Below, in pieces: positions 12,368 through 20,566 of a DNA stretch of 20,566 nt. Source of the stretch: UBA5436 sp964346085 (lineage in GTDB: Bacteria > Bacillota > Clostridia > Saccharofermentanales > DTU023). The notes beneath the pieces were generated by a model that had not been told where the DNA came from, did no database searches, and was given only the letters and a program-made list of their open reading frames with translations. How positions within the stretch are numbered: position 1 is the first letter of the stretch; the number at the start of each line of letters is the position of its first letter. The stretch is from NCBI GenBank assembly GCA_964346085.1, contig CAYFSZ010000022.1, positions 1 through 20,566 of the forward strand, given 5' to 3'. The position numbers and the translations under genes are program-made.

Positions 12368-14200
12368 TTAATGTAATTTTTGTAATTGAGATAATTCTTT
12401 AATTAATGATGTTTTTTCTTCATTCGTTAAAGTTTTATCATGTAATTTATCTAAAATATCTTTTTCACGATACTGTTTAGCAAAACTTTCAAGCTTCTTT
12501 TGAATTTCAATAAATACGGATTTATCAATGGTAATAGAATCATCCTCTAATGAAAAAATCGTTTTCATTAAATTCGATGATAACTCAGGAACTTCTTGTT
12601 CGAACCAATCAATCAATTTTTGTATACTCATAGTATTATTGGCTATCTCGCGAGAAATTAATTGAAAAATCTTACGAAGTCCTTTGGTGTAAAATAATTT
12701 CTCATTGAACAAATTTTCAACCGATAAATATAATTCTCTATTGGTAGATATCAGCACTAAGCTAATCAATTCATATCGCAAATATTGAGGATTTTCTTTG
12801 ATGACTGAAACGGCTTGTTGTTCAACAAAATTTTGATTTGTTTGAGAAACATACTTTTCTCTTGTATCTACTGGCTTATTATCATTGGGTTTTTGTTTTA
12901 TTTTTTCTATATCATATAAAATAGTTCTGTCGGAAACATTAATTTCATCCGCTAATCTTTTTGCATAAACTTCAATCATTATTCCGCTACTTAATCCTGA
13001 TAAAATATGACATACTTTATCCGAATATAAGTTAATATTTAATTTTCCATTCTCATCAATTGAATCTTGTTTCGCAATTTTAATTTGGAAATCAATCGCA
13101 TTCGGTGCTTCTTTCAGGAGCGCATCAAATCTTTCTTTGCCATACATATGGATATAATTATCAGGATCTTTTGCATCTTTAAAATCAAGTACTTTGATAT
13201 CCACATTATATTTATCAAAAATTTGAATTGCCCTTAACGCTGCTTCAACACCTGCACGGTCTGAGTCATAACAAAGAACCACTGTTTTAGCATATCGATC
13301 AATTAATCCAGCTTGTTTTTCTGTCAAAGCTGTCCCTAGACTTGCTACAGAATTAGTGTAACCAGCTTGATGCAATGCAATCACATCCATATATCCTTCT
13401 GCCACCATAATTGTATCTGGAAGCGGACGCAATTTACGAACTAAATTCATCGCAAATAAATTTTCACTTTTGTTATATAATAAAGTTTCGGGTGAGTTTA
13501 TATATTTGGGCTCATCACCATTTGACAATGTTCTTCCACCAAATCCGATAATATATTCTCCGTGACTAGGGAAAATCGGTATCATCACACGATTACGAAA
13601 TAAATCAATTAAATTTCCTTTACTACTTCTACGAATTAATCCAGAATCGAGCATTGCTTGATCTGAAAATCCTTTTTGTTTGAGATACTTTGCGAGGCTA
13701 TCCCAGCCCTCATCTGCTAAACCAATGCCAAAACGCTTCATCGTATAGTCTGAATATCCCCTGTTTTTCATATATTGAATTGCAGCTTTTCCTGTTTTTG
13801 ATTGTAAGTTTTTATAATAAAAACGAGCTGCTTCTAAATGTAAATTCTGTTGAATTTTCCTTTCTTCCTGCTGTTTTTCATATTTTTCGGAATATTCAAA
13901 AGCTGGTAATTTGATATTTGCTCTTTCTGCTAAGAATCGAACAGACTCAGGGAAATTTAAATTTTCAACATCTTGAATGAATTTAATAGCATTACCGCCT
14001 CTCCTACAACTAAAGCAATAAAAAATTTGTTTATTGGGAGATACGCTAAATGAAGGCTTCGTTTCAGAATGAAACGGACATAAACCGAAGTAATTTGATG
14101 AACTCTTTTTATTCAATTTAATATATTGTTCAACTAATGTAACAATATCTGTCTGATTTAATACTTGTTCAATGATATCTTGAGGAATAAATCCAGCCAT
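12368..14200 (-). CDS. dnaG: DNA primase DnaG
   Basis: The 610-residue protein makes RNA primers at the replication fork. The N-terminal CHC2 zinc finger uses Cys41, His44, Cys62 and Cys65 (CPFH ... CFSC). The TOPRIM catalytic core shows VAEGYMDVIAL (267-277, Glu269) and CYDSDRAG (311-318, Asp313 and Asp315), and the basic YFGLCPFHSETKPSF stretch precedes the finger spacer. The C-terminal ~170 residues are the poorly conserved helical domain that binds replicative helicase. The length is normal for the family. GGAGG lies 7 bases before the ATG. A 77-base space separates it from yajC and I see no convincing promoter there, so it may be read from the upstream operon or from an unrecognised promoter. 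rpoD follows directly, keeping the primase-sigma arrangement of the macromolecular synthesis operon; rpsU is not present here. Confidence 0.97.
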   Translation of the reverse strand: MAGFIPQDIIEQVLNQTDIVTLVEQYIKLNKKSSSNYFGLCPFHSETKPSFSVSPNKQIFYCFSCRRGGNAIKFIQDVENLNFPESVRFLAERANIKLPAFEYSEKYEKQQEERKIQQNLHLEAARFYYKNLQSKTGKAAIQYMKNRGYSDYTMKRFGIGLADEGWDSLAKYLKQKGFSDQAMLDSGLIRRSSKGNLIDLFRNRVMIPIFPSHGEYIIGFGGRTLSNGDEPKYINSPETLLYNKSENLFAMNLVRKLRPLPDTIMVAEGYMDVIALHQAGYTNSVASLGTALTEKQAGLIDRYAKTVVLCYDSDRAGVEAALRAIQIFDKYNVDIKVLDFKDAKDPDNYIHMYGKERFDALLKEAPNAIDFQIKIAKQDSIDENGKLNINLYSDKVCHILSGLSSGIMIEVYAKRLADEINVSDRTILYDIEKIKQKPNDNKPVDTREKYVSQTNQNFVEQQAVSVIKENPQYLRYELISLVLISTNRELYLSVENLFNEKLFYTKGLRKIFQLISREIANNTMSIQKLIDWFEQEVPELSSNLMKTIFSLEDDSITIDKSVFIEIQKKLESFAKQYREKDILDKLHDKTLTNEEKTSLIKELSQLQKLH

Positions 14201-14277
14201 TAAAAAACCTCCTTGCGCATATTATTCTAATACGTCACAAAGAGGCACATTCCACTATTTAGTAATAAAATTGTTAA

Positions 14278-14682
14278 TTATTCAACATCATTTTTCTTTT
14301 TGCCAAATAATCCTTTTTTCTCAGGTTCTTCAACAGCAGGTTTTTCTTTTTCATTTATTTTTTTATTTTCTTCGCTTTGGATGACATTGCTAATTGCTTG
14401 TTTTTTGAAAGTCATCATAGTATTTGCAACTGAAGTAGCAATTGTAATTTCGTCATCTGCGATGTTCATGATTTTACCAACAACACCACCAATTGTAACA
14501 ACTGAATCCCCAACTCTCATGGCATTAATTTTTTCGCGCATTTTCTTTTCTTCTCTTTTTTGTGGACGAACCATCAATAAATACATTAAACCGAAAATGG
14601 CGACCATTGGTAACAATGATAAAAATAGATTCCCACCACCTTGTGGATTAGCTGCCTGTGAAATAATTAATAGATTTTGCAT
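14278..14682 (-). CDS. yajC: Preprotein translocase subunit YajC
   Basis: This 134-residue protein has one N-terminal membrane span (about 19-40, ending LLMVRPQKREEKK), the YajC hallmark of a helix followed by RPQ and a basic stretch. Then comes the conserved cytosolic beta domain (MRVGDSVVTIGGVVGKIMNIADDEITIAT). The last ~35 residues are a charged Lys/Glu tail ending GLFGKKKNDVE, longer than in the shortest family members. YajC associates with SecDF and SecYEG in protein export; neither is seen here. It follows tgt as in many bacteria (queA-tgt-yajC). An AAGGAGC ribosome site supports the ATG. In the 48-base space after tgt, a TATAAT at 14704-14709 could be a weak extra promoter but lacks a -35. 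Confidence 0.93.
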   Translation of the reverse strand: MQNLLIISQAANPQGGGNLFLSLLPMVAIFGLMYLLMVRPQKREEKKMREKINAMRVGDSVVTIGGVVGKIMNIADDEITIATSVANTMMTFKKQAISNVIQSEENKKINEKEKPAVEEPEKKGLFGKKKNDVE

Positions 14683-14730
14683 GTAATATGCTCCTTATTT
14701 GAAATTATAGTTTACTGGTAAATAGTATCA

Positions 14731-15855
14731 TTATCTTCTGTCTGAATCAAACTTCGTATTGAATTCATGATAAAAGTCTAATAATCGATCGTTCTTTATT
14801 GCTTCTCTTATTTGTTCCATTAAATGAATTAAGAAATATAAATTGTGATATGAAGTTAATCTCAATCCGAAAATTTCATTTGCCTTGATTAAGTGCCTGA
14901 TATACGCCTTCGTATAATTTCGGCAAGTATAACAATCGCAGTTTGGATCAAGAGGTGTGAAATCTCTTGCATATTTTGCATTTCGTACAGTGACCTGACC
15001 AATGGATGTAACCGCTGATCCATTTCTTCCTAATCGTGTCGGCCATACACAATCAAACATATCGATGCCACGCATAACACCTTCTAACAAATAATCTGGT
15101 GTACCTACGCCCATTAAATAATGTGGTTTATGTTCAGGTAAAATTGGTCGTAAAACGTCAAGCATTTCCAACATGGTTTCTTTGGGTTCACCGACTGATA
15201 ACCCACCAATTGCAATCCCAGGTGTGTCAAACGACATAATTTGTTTTGCACTTTCAATTCGTAAATCTTCATGCATCCCGCCTTGAATAATTCCGAATAT
15301 TGCTTGTTTTTCAGGATAAGACTGATGATGTAAGCAACGTTCTAACCAACGAGTCGTTCTTTCGAGTGATTTTTTAGTATAAGAGTGGTCAGCTGGATAA
15401 GGAATACATTCATCAAGCTGCATCATAATATCAGAACCTAGAGCTTCCTGAATATCGATTGCTTTTTCAGGCGATAAAAAGTGTTTACTTCCATCGATAT
15501 GAGACTTGAAATGAACACCTTCTTCTTCAATCTTTCTAGCATCAGATAAGCTAAACACTTGAAATCCACCGCTATCAGTTAATATTGGCTTATTCCAATT
15601 CATAAATTTATGAAGACCGCCAGCTTCTTTAATTAAATTTTCTCCAGGTCTCATCCAAAGATGATAAGTATTAGACAAAATAATTTGTGCTTTCATTTGA
15701 TGTAATTCTTCTGGTGAAAGACTTTTAACAGAAGCTTGTGTGCCGACTGGCATGAAAATTGGAGTTTCTATATCACCATGCGGGGTATGTAAAATCCCGT
15801 GTCTAGCTCCCGTTTGCTTACAAATATGTTTTAATTCAAAAGTTATCGCGCTCAT
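14731..15855 (-). CDS. tgt: Queuine/preQ1 tRNA-guanine transglycosylase Tgt
   Basis: The 374-residue enzyme exchanges guanine 34 of GUN-anticodon tRNAs for preQ1 on the way to queuosine. It has the TIM-barrel signature with DSGGFQVFSL (94-103, general acid/base Asp94), IIQGGMHEDLR (189-199), the substrate-pocket GIAIGGLSVGE (213-223) and FDCVWPTRLGRNG (267-279) with the nucleophile Asp268. The zinc site is Cys306, Cys308 and Cys311 (CDCYTC) with His337. All key residues are present and the length is the bacterial norm. An AGAGGA ribosome site supports the start, 21 bases after queA stops. It is in an operon with queA, which acts on the product of its reaction. Confidence 0.97.
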   Translation of the reverse strand: MSAITFELKHICKQTGARHGILHTPHGDIETPIFMPVGTQASVKSLSPEELHQMKAQIILSNTYHLWMRPGENLIKEAGGLHKFMNWNKPILTDSGGFQVFSLSDARKIEEEGVHFKSHIDGSKHFLSPEKAIDIQEALGSDIMMQLDECIPYPADHSYTKKSLERTTRWLERCLHHQSYPEKQAIFGIIQGGMHEDLRIESAKQIMSFDTPGIAIGGLSVGEPKETMLEMLDVLRPILPEHKPHYLMGVGTPDYLLEGVMRGIDMFDCVWPTRLGRNGSAVTSIGQVTVRNAKYARDFTPLDPNCDCYTCRNYTKAYIRHLIKANEIFGLRLTSYHNLYFLIHLMEQIREAIKNDRLLDFYHEFNTKFDSDRR

Positions 15856-15876
15856 AGCAATCCTCTCTCATACCCT

Positions 15877-16905
15877 CTATGGTAATATTAGCATCGCATC
15901 TCCAAAACTGAAAAAGCGATATTTCTCTTCAACTGCATGTTGATAAGCGAGCAGCATTCTTTCTCTTCCATACAAAGCAGAAACCAACATCAATAAGGTT
16001 GATTCAGGCAAGTGGAAATTTGTAATCAAACCATCAAGTACTTTAAATTGATAACCAGGATAAATGAAAATATTCGTATTCCCTGATTGTTCTTTCAATA
16101 GATGAGTCTTTTCATCTGCGACGGTTTCGAGCACACGGCAGCTAGTCGTACCAACTGCGATGACTCTTCCTCCATTTTGTTTTGTTTGATTGATTAAATC
16201 AGCTGTTTCCTGCGTAATTTGATACATTTCACTGTGCATGAAATGATTTTCGATTTCATCTTCTTTCACAGGACGAAAAGTACCAATTCCCACATGCAAT
16301 GTAATTTCAGCAATACGAACACCTTTATCTTTTAACTGCTGTAACAGCTCCTCAGTAAAATGAAGACCTGCGGTCGGTGCAGCAGCGGAACCGTCAAATT
16401 TCGCATAAACTGTTTGATATCGATCAGGATTTTCAGGCTTTTCGGTGATATAAGGTGGCAAAGGCATTTCGCCCAATTCTGCTAACAATTCATTCCATAT
16501 GCCATCGTATTCAAAACGAACTTTACGATTACCATTGTCAAGGACTTCCAATATTTCTGCTTCTAATTTATTTTCTAGAAAGACAATTCTTTTTCCTGGT
16601 TTACATTTTTTGCCAGGTCTAACCATGACTTCATATTCATTGTTCTTCAAATCGTTGAGCAAAAGAAATTCAACATCTGATCCTGTATCTGCTCTTTTTC
16701 CAAACAATCTAGCAGGGATAACTTTTGTGTTGTTAATGACCAAACAATCACCAGGATTCAAATAATCAATCACATCATGAAAAACTTTATCTTCAATCGA
16801 AGAATCTTGATGCAAAATCATCAAACGACTCATATCTCTTTTTTCTGCCGGATGTTGTGCTATTAATTCTTCTGGTAAATCATAGTAAAAATCACTTTTT
16901 AACAT
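15877..16905 (-). CDS. queA: S-adenosylmethionine:tRNA ribosyltransferase-isomerase QueA
   Basis: This 342-residue enzyme moves the ribosyl part of SAM onto preQ1 in tRNA, giving epoxyqueuosine. It matches QueA along its whole length: the start MLKSDFYYDLPEELIAQHPAEKRDMSRLM, then NNTKVIPARLFG, KFDGSAAAPTAGLHFTEELL, the substrate-site ITLHVGIGTFRPV, and near the end GLITNFHLPESTLLMLVSALYGRE. The ATG is preceded by GGAGA, which overlaps the trmFO stop; 14 bases separate the two genes. It is followed by tgt. No preQ1 riboswitch lies directly before it, as it is internal to the topA operon. Confidence 0.97.
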   Translation of the reverse strand: MLKSDFYYDLPEELIAQHPAEKRDMSRLMILHQDSSIEDKVFHDVIDYLNPGDCLVINNTKVIPARLFGKRADTGSDVEFLLLNDLKNNEYEVMVRPGKKCKPGKRIVFLENKLEAEILEVLDNGNRKVRFEYDGIWNELLAELGEMPLPPYITEKPENPDRYQTVYAKFDGSAAAPTAGLHFTEELLQQLKDKGVRIAEITLHVGIGTFRPVKEDEIENHFMHSEMYQITQETADLINQTKQNGGRVIAVGTTSCRVLETVADEKTHLLKEQSGNTNIFIYPGYQFKVLDGLITNFHLPESTLLMLVSALYGRERMLLAYQHAVEEKYRFFSFGDAMLILP

Positions 16906-16919
16906 GAAGCGTTTGTCTC

Positions 16920-18275
16920 CTACTTTTGATAATGGCTTAAGGCACGATATGAATACATCAATCTTCTGCCAACACGGCCTTTTTCTTTTATATTATATTG
17001 TTGCTTTAATTTGCTACGCATTTCTTTTTTTATTTCAGGAACTAAACCGAAATTTGCATTCATTGGCTGGAAATGTTTTGAATCAGCCGAACAAATGTAA
17101 TGTGCCATGCTTCCTAAAATTGTTTCAGGCTCTAAATATGTTGGATAATTTTCAGGATCTATCTCAATTCCATTGTAATGATTAATCAAACACTTTGCTG
17201 CTACAAAACCAGAACCTACTGATTCAACATATCCCTCTACTCCAGTGATTTGTCCTGCAAAAAATAAATGTTCATTCTGTTTAAATTGATAACCAAGCTT
17301 TAAATGATTCGGAGAATTCAAGAATGAATTTCGATGCATAACCCCATAGCGTTCAAACACCGCATGTTCCAATCCTGGAATCATTTGAAATACGCGTTTT
17401 TGTTCTCCAAATGTTAAACGCGTTTGAAAGCCAACTAAATTATATAAAGTTGCAGCTTGATTATCTTGACGCAATTGAACAACTGCATACGGTTGTTCAT
17501 TTGTTTTCGGATCCACTAATCCAACCGGCTTTAAAGGACCAAACAATAAAGTATCTTTTCCTTGTTTTGCGATTGACTCGACAGGCATACAACCTTGGAA
17601 CAACTTAATATCATCGAATTCTTCAACTTCAGCTGTTTTTGCTGAAATCAATTCTTGATAAAAGTTTAAATATTCTTCTTTTGTAAAAGGACAATTGATA
17701 TATTCTCCTTCTCCATTATCATATCTTGAAGCTCGAAAAACTTTTTCTTGATTGATGCTAGCTTCCTCGACAATTGGAGCAATCGCATCAAAGAAATATA
17801 AATCATCATCACCTAATATCTTTTGCAAATCTTGGAATAAAGAATCAGTCGTCAGTGGTCCTGTTGCGATTAATACATAGTCATTATCGAAGTCAAATTC
17901 AGATAAGCTTTTCACTTCTTCTGAAATGATTTCTACTAATGGATGATTAGACAACGTATCAGTAATAAATTTTGAAAAGCCTTCACGATCGACAGCTAAA
18001 GCACCACCAGCTGGCACTTTAAATTGATCGGCTGCTTTCATGACAAGTGAATTCTGATAACGCAATTCTTGCTTTAAAGTACCAACAGCATTCTCAATTT
18101 GATTTGAACGCAAAGAATTACTACATACAAGTTCCGCAAAATACGGCAATGTGTGTGCTTCTGAAAATTTATTCGGTTTCATTTCATGTAAAACAACAGG
18201 AATTCCTGCTTCAGCAATTTGAAATGCTGCTTCAGAACCTGCTAATCCTGCACCGATGACATGTACTTTTTTCAT
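16920..18275 (-). CDS. trmFO: Methylenetetrahydrofolate-tRNA-(uracil-5)-methyltransferase TrmFO
   Basis: The 451-residue flavoprotein forms m5U54 in the T-loop of tRNA using methylenetetrahydrofolate as carbon donor. The FAD-binding motif is VIGAGLAGSEAA (6-17), then ELVCSNSLRSNQ with Cys51, PAGGALAVDREGF (88-100), and GCMPVE with Cys229, in the region of the reported catalytic cysteines. A second dinucleotide-type segment is FFAGQITGVEGYVESVGSG. The length is normal. It sits 18 bases after topA, the same adjacency as in Bacillus and many other Firmicutes. The ribosome site is weak (GAAAGTAG only), the poorest in the cluster. The C-terminus is basic (GRVGRRLMYSYRALSHY). Confidence 0.97.
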   Translation of the reverse strand: MKKVHVIGAGLAGSEAAFQIAEAGIPVVLHEMKPNKFSEAHTLPYFAELVCSNSLRSNQIENAVGTLKQELRYQNSLVMKAADQFKVPAGGALAVDREGFSKFITDTLSNHPLVEIISEEVKSLSEFDFDNDYVLIATGPLTTDSLFQDLQKILGDDDLYFFDAIAPIVEEASINQEKVFRASRYDNGEGEYINCPFTKEEYLNFYQELISAKTAEVEEFDDIKLFQGCMPVESIAKQGKDTLLFGPLKPVGLVDPKTNEQPYAVVQLRQDNQAATLYNLVGFQTRLTFGEQKRVFQMIPGLEHAVFERYGVMHRNSFLNSPNHLKLGYQFKQNEHLFFAGQITGVEGYVESVGSGFVAAKCLINHYNGIEIDPENYPTYLEPETILGSMAHYICSADSKHFQPMNANFGLVPEIKKEMRSKLKQQYNIKEKGRVGRRLMYSYRALSHYQK

Positions 18276-18293
18276 TATTTAAACTACTTTCTA

Positions 18294-20495
18294 TTACTCA
18301 GAGGCTTTCTTTGATGTCTTAGTCGTTTTCTTGGAAGAGGCTTTCTTTGTAGTTGTTTTCTTCTTTGTCGTTTTTTTCTTAGCATTTGTACTGCAATCAG
18401 GATTACTGCACTTTTCGAATAATTTCCCTCTGAAACGCTTTTGTACCATATAGGCATCACAAGTAGGACATTTTTTATCTAATGGAATATCCCAAGATAT
18501 AAAGTCACATTTCGGATCATTTGTTTTATCACAAACATAGAATTTTGATGAACGACGTTTCTTAGTTGTTTTTTCTAAAATACCAGATCCGCATTTTGGA
18601 CATTTCCCATCTACTTTCACTTCAATCGCTCTTGAATAATCGCAGCCTGGGTATTTATTGCAAGCGATAAACTTTCCATATCGTCCATGCTTAATGACCA
18701 GATCACCATCCCCACATTTAGGGCATTTTTCATCAATAGGAATCTCTGGCATTTCGACTTTTTCAATATTATCTTCTGCTTTTTTTATCAATTGATGGAA
18801 TTCTGGATAAAAATCATTTAAGACTTGAATCCAATCTTTATTACCTTCTTCGACATCATCTAATTTTTCTTCCATATCTGCTGTGAAATCAGTATCAACA
18901 ATAGAAGAAAAATTTTCTTCCAGCATTTCGGTAACGAGAACACCTAACTCAGTTGGGAACAAAGTTCTGCCATCTTTTTCAACATATTTACGATTTAATA
19001 TTGTGGACACTGTTGGTGCATATGTAGAAGGTCTACCTATTCCTAAGTCTTCTAGCACTTTAATTAAACTAGCTTCTGTGTATCTTGGTGGAGGAGTTGT
19101 GAATTTTTGTTCAGGCTCTAATTTATCCAAAATTAAAACATTCCCCTCTTCGAGAACAGGTAAGCTTTCTTTGTTTAATTCGTCTTCGGAATCATCATTT
19201 GTATCATCTTCGACATCAAAGCCATATTGTTTCATAAAACCAGCAAATTTTAAGGTTTCCCCTTTTGCTCTAAATATATGATTTTTTGCATTGATTTCAG
19301 CTGTCACGGTATCGAAAATAGCAGGAACCATTTGAGAAGCGATAAATTTATCCCAAATTAATTTATACAAACGAAATTGTTCATTGCTTAATTGATCACG
19401 AATTTGAATTGGAGACAAGTCGAAATGAGCTGGTCTAATACATTCATGGGCATTTTGCGCATCTTTTTTATTCTTATAATAATTTGGTTTAGCTGGAATA
19501 TATTCTTTCCCATGCACTTTCAAAATCGTTTCTCTCGCTGCTTCAATTGCTTCTGGAGAAATTCTAACAGAGTCGGTACGCAAATATGTAATTAAAGCTG
19601 TTGGTCCATGACCAGCTAATGCAACACCTTCATATAGTTGCTGTGCAACACGCATCGTTCTAGCAGATGTAAAACCAAGTTTTCTGGATGCTTCTTGCTG
19701 TAATGTTGACGTTGTATATGGCGGTTTAGAATAACGTTTACTTTCCTTCTTATTGATTTTCTCGACAATATATTCTGCATCTTGCAAATCTGCTAATAAG
19801 GATTTAACTTGTTCTTCATTTTCTAATGCTTGCTTCTTCGCTTTTCCCGAAATTTTATCGCCGAAATATCGAACACGGAAAGAAGAATCTTTCTTCTCTT
19901 TTTTCAGAAAAGCTGTTAACAGCCAATATTCTTCAGGTTCAAAGGCATTGATTTCTCGTTCGCGGTCAACGATAATTTTCGTGGTTACGCTTTGCACACG
20001 CCCCGCAGATAAACCTTTGCGGATTTTTTTCCACAATAAAGGGCTTAATTCATATCCAACTAAACGATCTAAAATACGTCTAGCCTGTTGTGCATTAACC
20101 AAATCCATGTCAATTTTATGAGGGCTTTGTAAAGCTTCTTGAACACTTTTTTTAGTAATTTCATTAAATGAGATACGGCAATTCTCTGATTCATCCATTT
20201 TCAAGGCATTTGCCAAATGCCATGCAATTGCTTCTCCTTCTCTATCCGGGTCGGTTGCAAGTAATACATGATCACAATTTTCTTTTAATTTCTTGATATC
20301 GCGGACAACTTTTTCTTTGCCGCGCATTGTAATATATCTCGGTTTATAATCATTATTCACATCGACACCAAGTGTAGATGCAGGCAAATCACGAATATGA
20401 CCAACGGAAGCAGTTACCTTATAATCTGCTCCTAAATAACGACTTATTGTATTTGCTTTTGCCGGCGATTCGACAATGACTAGAGTTTTTCCCAT
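18294..20495 (-). CDS. topA: DNA topoisomerase I (type IA) TopA
   Basis: This enzyme relaxes negatively supercoiled DNA by cutting one strand. I use the ATG at 20495 (733 residues): GAGGG precedes it by 6 bases and MGKTLVIVESPAKA is the standard start; an in-frame ATG at 20507 coincides with the ribosome site itself. The TOPRIM domain shows VIVESPAKA (Glu9) and LATDPDREGEAIAW (Asp82, Asp84). The catalytic Tyr304 is in ALITYLRTDS. Three C-terminal C4 zinc ribbons follow, with Cys at 591/594/612/618, 632/635/655/663 and 676/679/696/701. The last ~28 residues are a Lys/Thr/Ser-rich tail resembling histone H1 tails; similar tails in other TopA proteins aid processivity on DNA. A near-consensus promoter lies about 28 bases upstream of the predicted start point. 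Confidence 0.97.
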   Translation of the reverse strand: MGKTLVIVESPAKANTISRYLGADYKVTASVGHIRDLPASTLGVDVNNDYKPRYITMRGKEKVVRDIKKLKENCDHVLLATDPDREGEAIAWHLANALKMDESENCRISFNEITKKSVQEALQSPHKIDMDLVNAQQARRILDRLVGYELSPLLWKKIRKGLSAGRVQSVTTKIIVDREREINAFEPEEYWLLTAFLKKEKKDSSFRVRYFGDKISGKAKKQALENEEQVKSLLADLQDAEYIVEKINKKESKRYSKPPYTTSTLQQEASRKLGFTSARTMRVAQQLYEGVALAGHGPTALITYLRTDSVRISPEAIEAARETILKVHGKEYIPAKPNYYKNKKDAQNAHECIRPAHFDLSPIQIRDQLSNEQFRLYKLIWDKFIASQMVPAIFDTVTAEINAKNHIFRAKGETLKFAGFMKQYGFDVEDDTNDDSEDELNKESLPVLEEGNVLILDKLEPEQKFTTPPPRYTEASLIKVLEDLGIGRPSTYAPTVSTILNRKYVEKDGRTLFPTELGVLVTEMLEENFSSIVDTDFTADMEEKLDDVEEGNKDWIQVLNDFYPEFHQLIKKAEDNIEKVEMPEIPIDEKCPKCGDGDLVIKHGRYGKFIACNKYPGCDYSRAIEVKVDGKCPKCGSGILEKTTKKRRSSKFYVCDKTNDPKCDFISWDIPLDKKCPTCDAYMVQKRFRGKLFEKCSNPDCSTNAKKKTTKKKTTTKKASSKKTTKTSKKASE

Positions 20496-20529
20496 GTTAT
20501 CCCTCATTTATATTCAATTACAATCTACA

Positions 20530-20558
20530 TATATACAAGAATAAAATATCCTTGTCAA
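20530..20558 (-). promoter_or_regulatory. Sigma-A promoter of the topA-trmFO-queA-tgt-yajC operon
   Basis: On the minus strand a perfect TTGACA (20553-20558) and TATATA (20530-20535) are separated by exactly 17 bases. The predicted start is near 20523, giving a leader of about 28 bases before the topA ATG. This is the strongest-looking promoter in the window. Confidence 0.82.
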
Positions 20559-20566
20559 AAAACTTT

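Noticed and set aside
14201..14277. Promoter between yajC and dnaG
   Set aside because: TAGAAT is present near 14222-14227, but no -35 match occurs at 16-19 bases and no TG extension is present.
14300..14686. Long plus-strand frame opposite yajC
   Set aside because: It lies wholly antisense to a well-supported yajC gene and its sequence has no family features.
16906..16919. preQ1 riboswitch before queA
   Set aside because: Only 14 bases separate trmFO and queA, too short for an aptamer, and none is seen before topA within the window.

Overview
This window is a chromosomal stretch of a low-GC Gram-positive bacterium. I infer a Firmicute of the Erysipelotrichia/Bacilli-like grade from topA-trmFO adjacency, queA-tgt-yajC, dnaG-rpoD-trmK-nif3, the ytxH/DUF948 pair, a YfhO protein, AT-rich intergenic DNA and strong Shine-Dalgarno sites. 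The exact family cannot be fixed by eye. All convincing genes lie on the minus strand, so transcription runs from high to low coordinates. A run of exactly 100 N (4848-4947) marks a scaffold gap, so true distances across it are unknown.

Region A (about 20560 down to 14278) starts with a near-consensus promoter and carries topA, trmFO, queA, tgt and yajC at close spacing: DNA topoisomerase I, tRNA m5U54 methylation, the last queuosine steps plus tRNA-guanine transglycosylase, and a SecDF-associated protein. Region B (14200 down to 9035) is a macromolecular-synthesis cluster: primase DnaG, the housekeeping sigma factor with a long Lys-rich N-terminal extension, TrmK and a short Nif3-type protein, followed by RNase P RNA. 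The rnpB promoter lies inside the last codons of the Nif3-type gene, and the RNA overlaps its stop codon. Region C (8990 down to 7951) is a small envelope/stress-type pair (YtxH-like, DUF948-like) closed by a clear terminator. Region D (7938 down to 5176) is a single large YfhO-family membrane protein.

Region E (5110 down to 60) is the accessory part and the most interesting. A promoter with a perfect 12+12 bp palindrome at its start point drives an operon interrupted by the gap: a short N-terminal fragment (with an in-frame TGA) that resembles the start of the SCP2-like gene further down; unknown sequence; the last 20 codons of an unidentified gene; split transketolase N and C subunits; a tandem SCP2-like lipid-carrier protein; a TetR-family regulator; and a class 3 aldehyde dehydrogenase. 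The operon ends at a perfect 30-bp terminator palindrome. The inferred logic is a TetR-controlled carbonyl/lipophilic-substrate module in which SCP2-like proteins may carry a hydrophobic molecule, the transketolase moves a two-carbon unit or makes an acyloin-type bond, and the dehydrogenase oxidises an aldehyde. The substrate is unknown.

None of the complete genes ends in TGA; all use TAA or TAG. No tRNA, rRNA, CRISPR array, insertion sequence or prophage sequence was seen.
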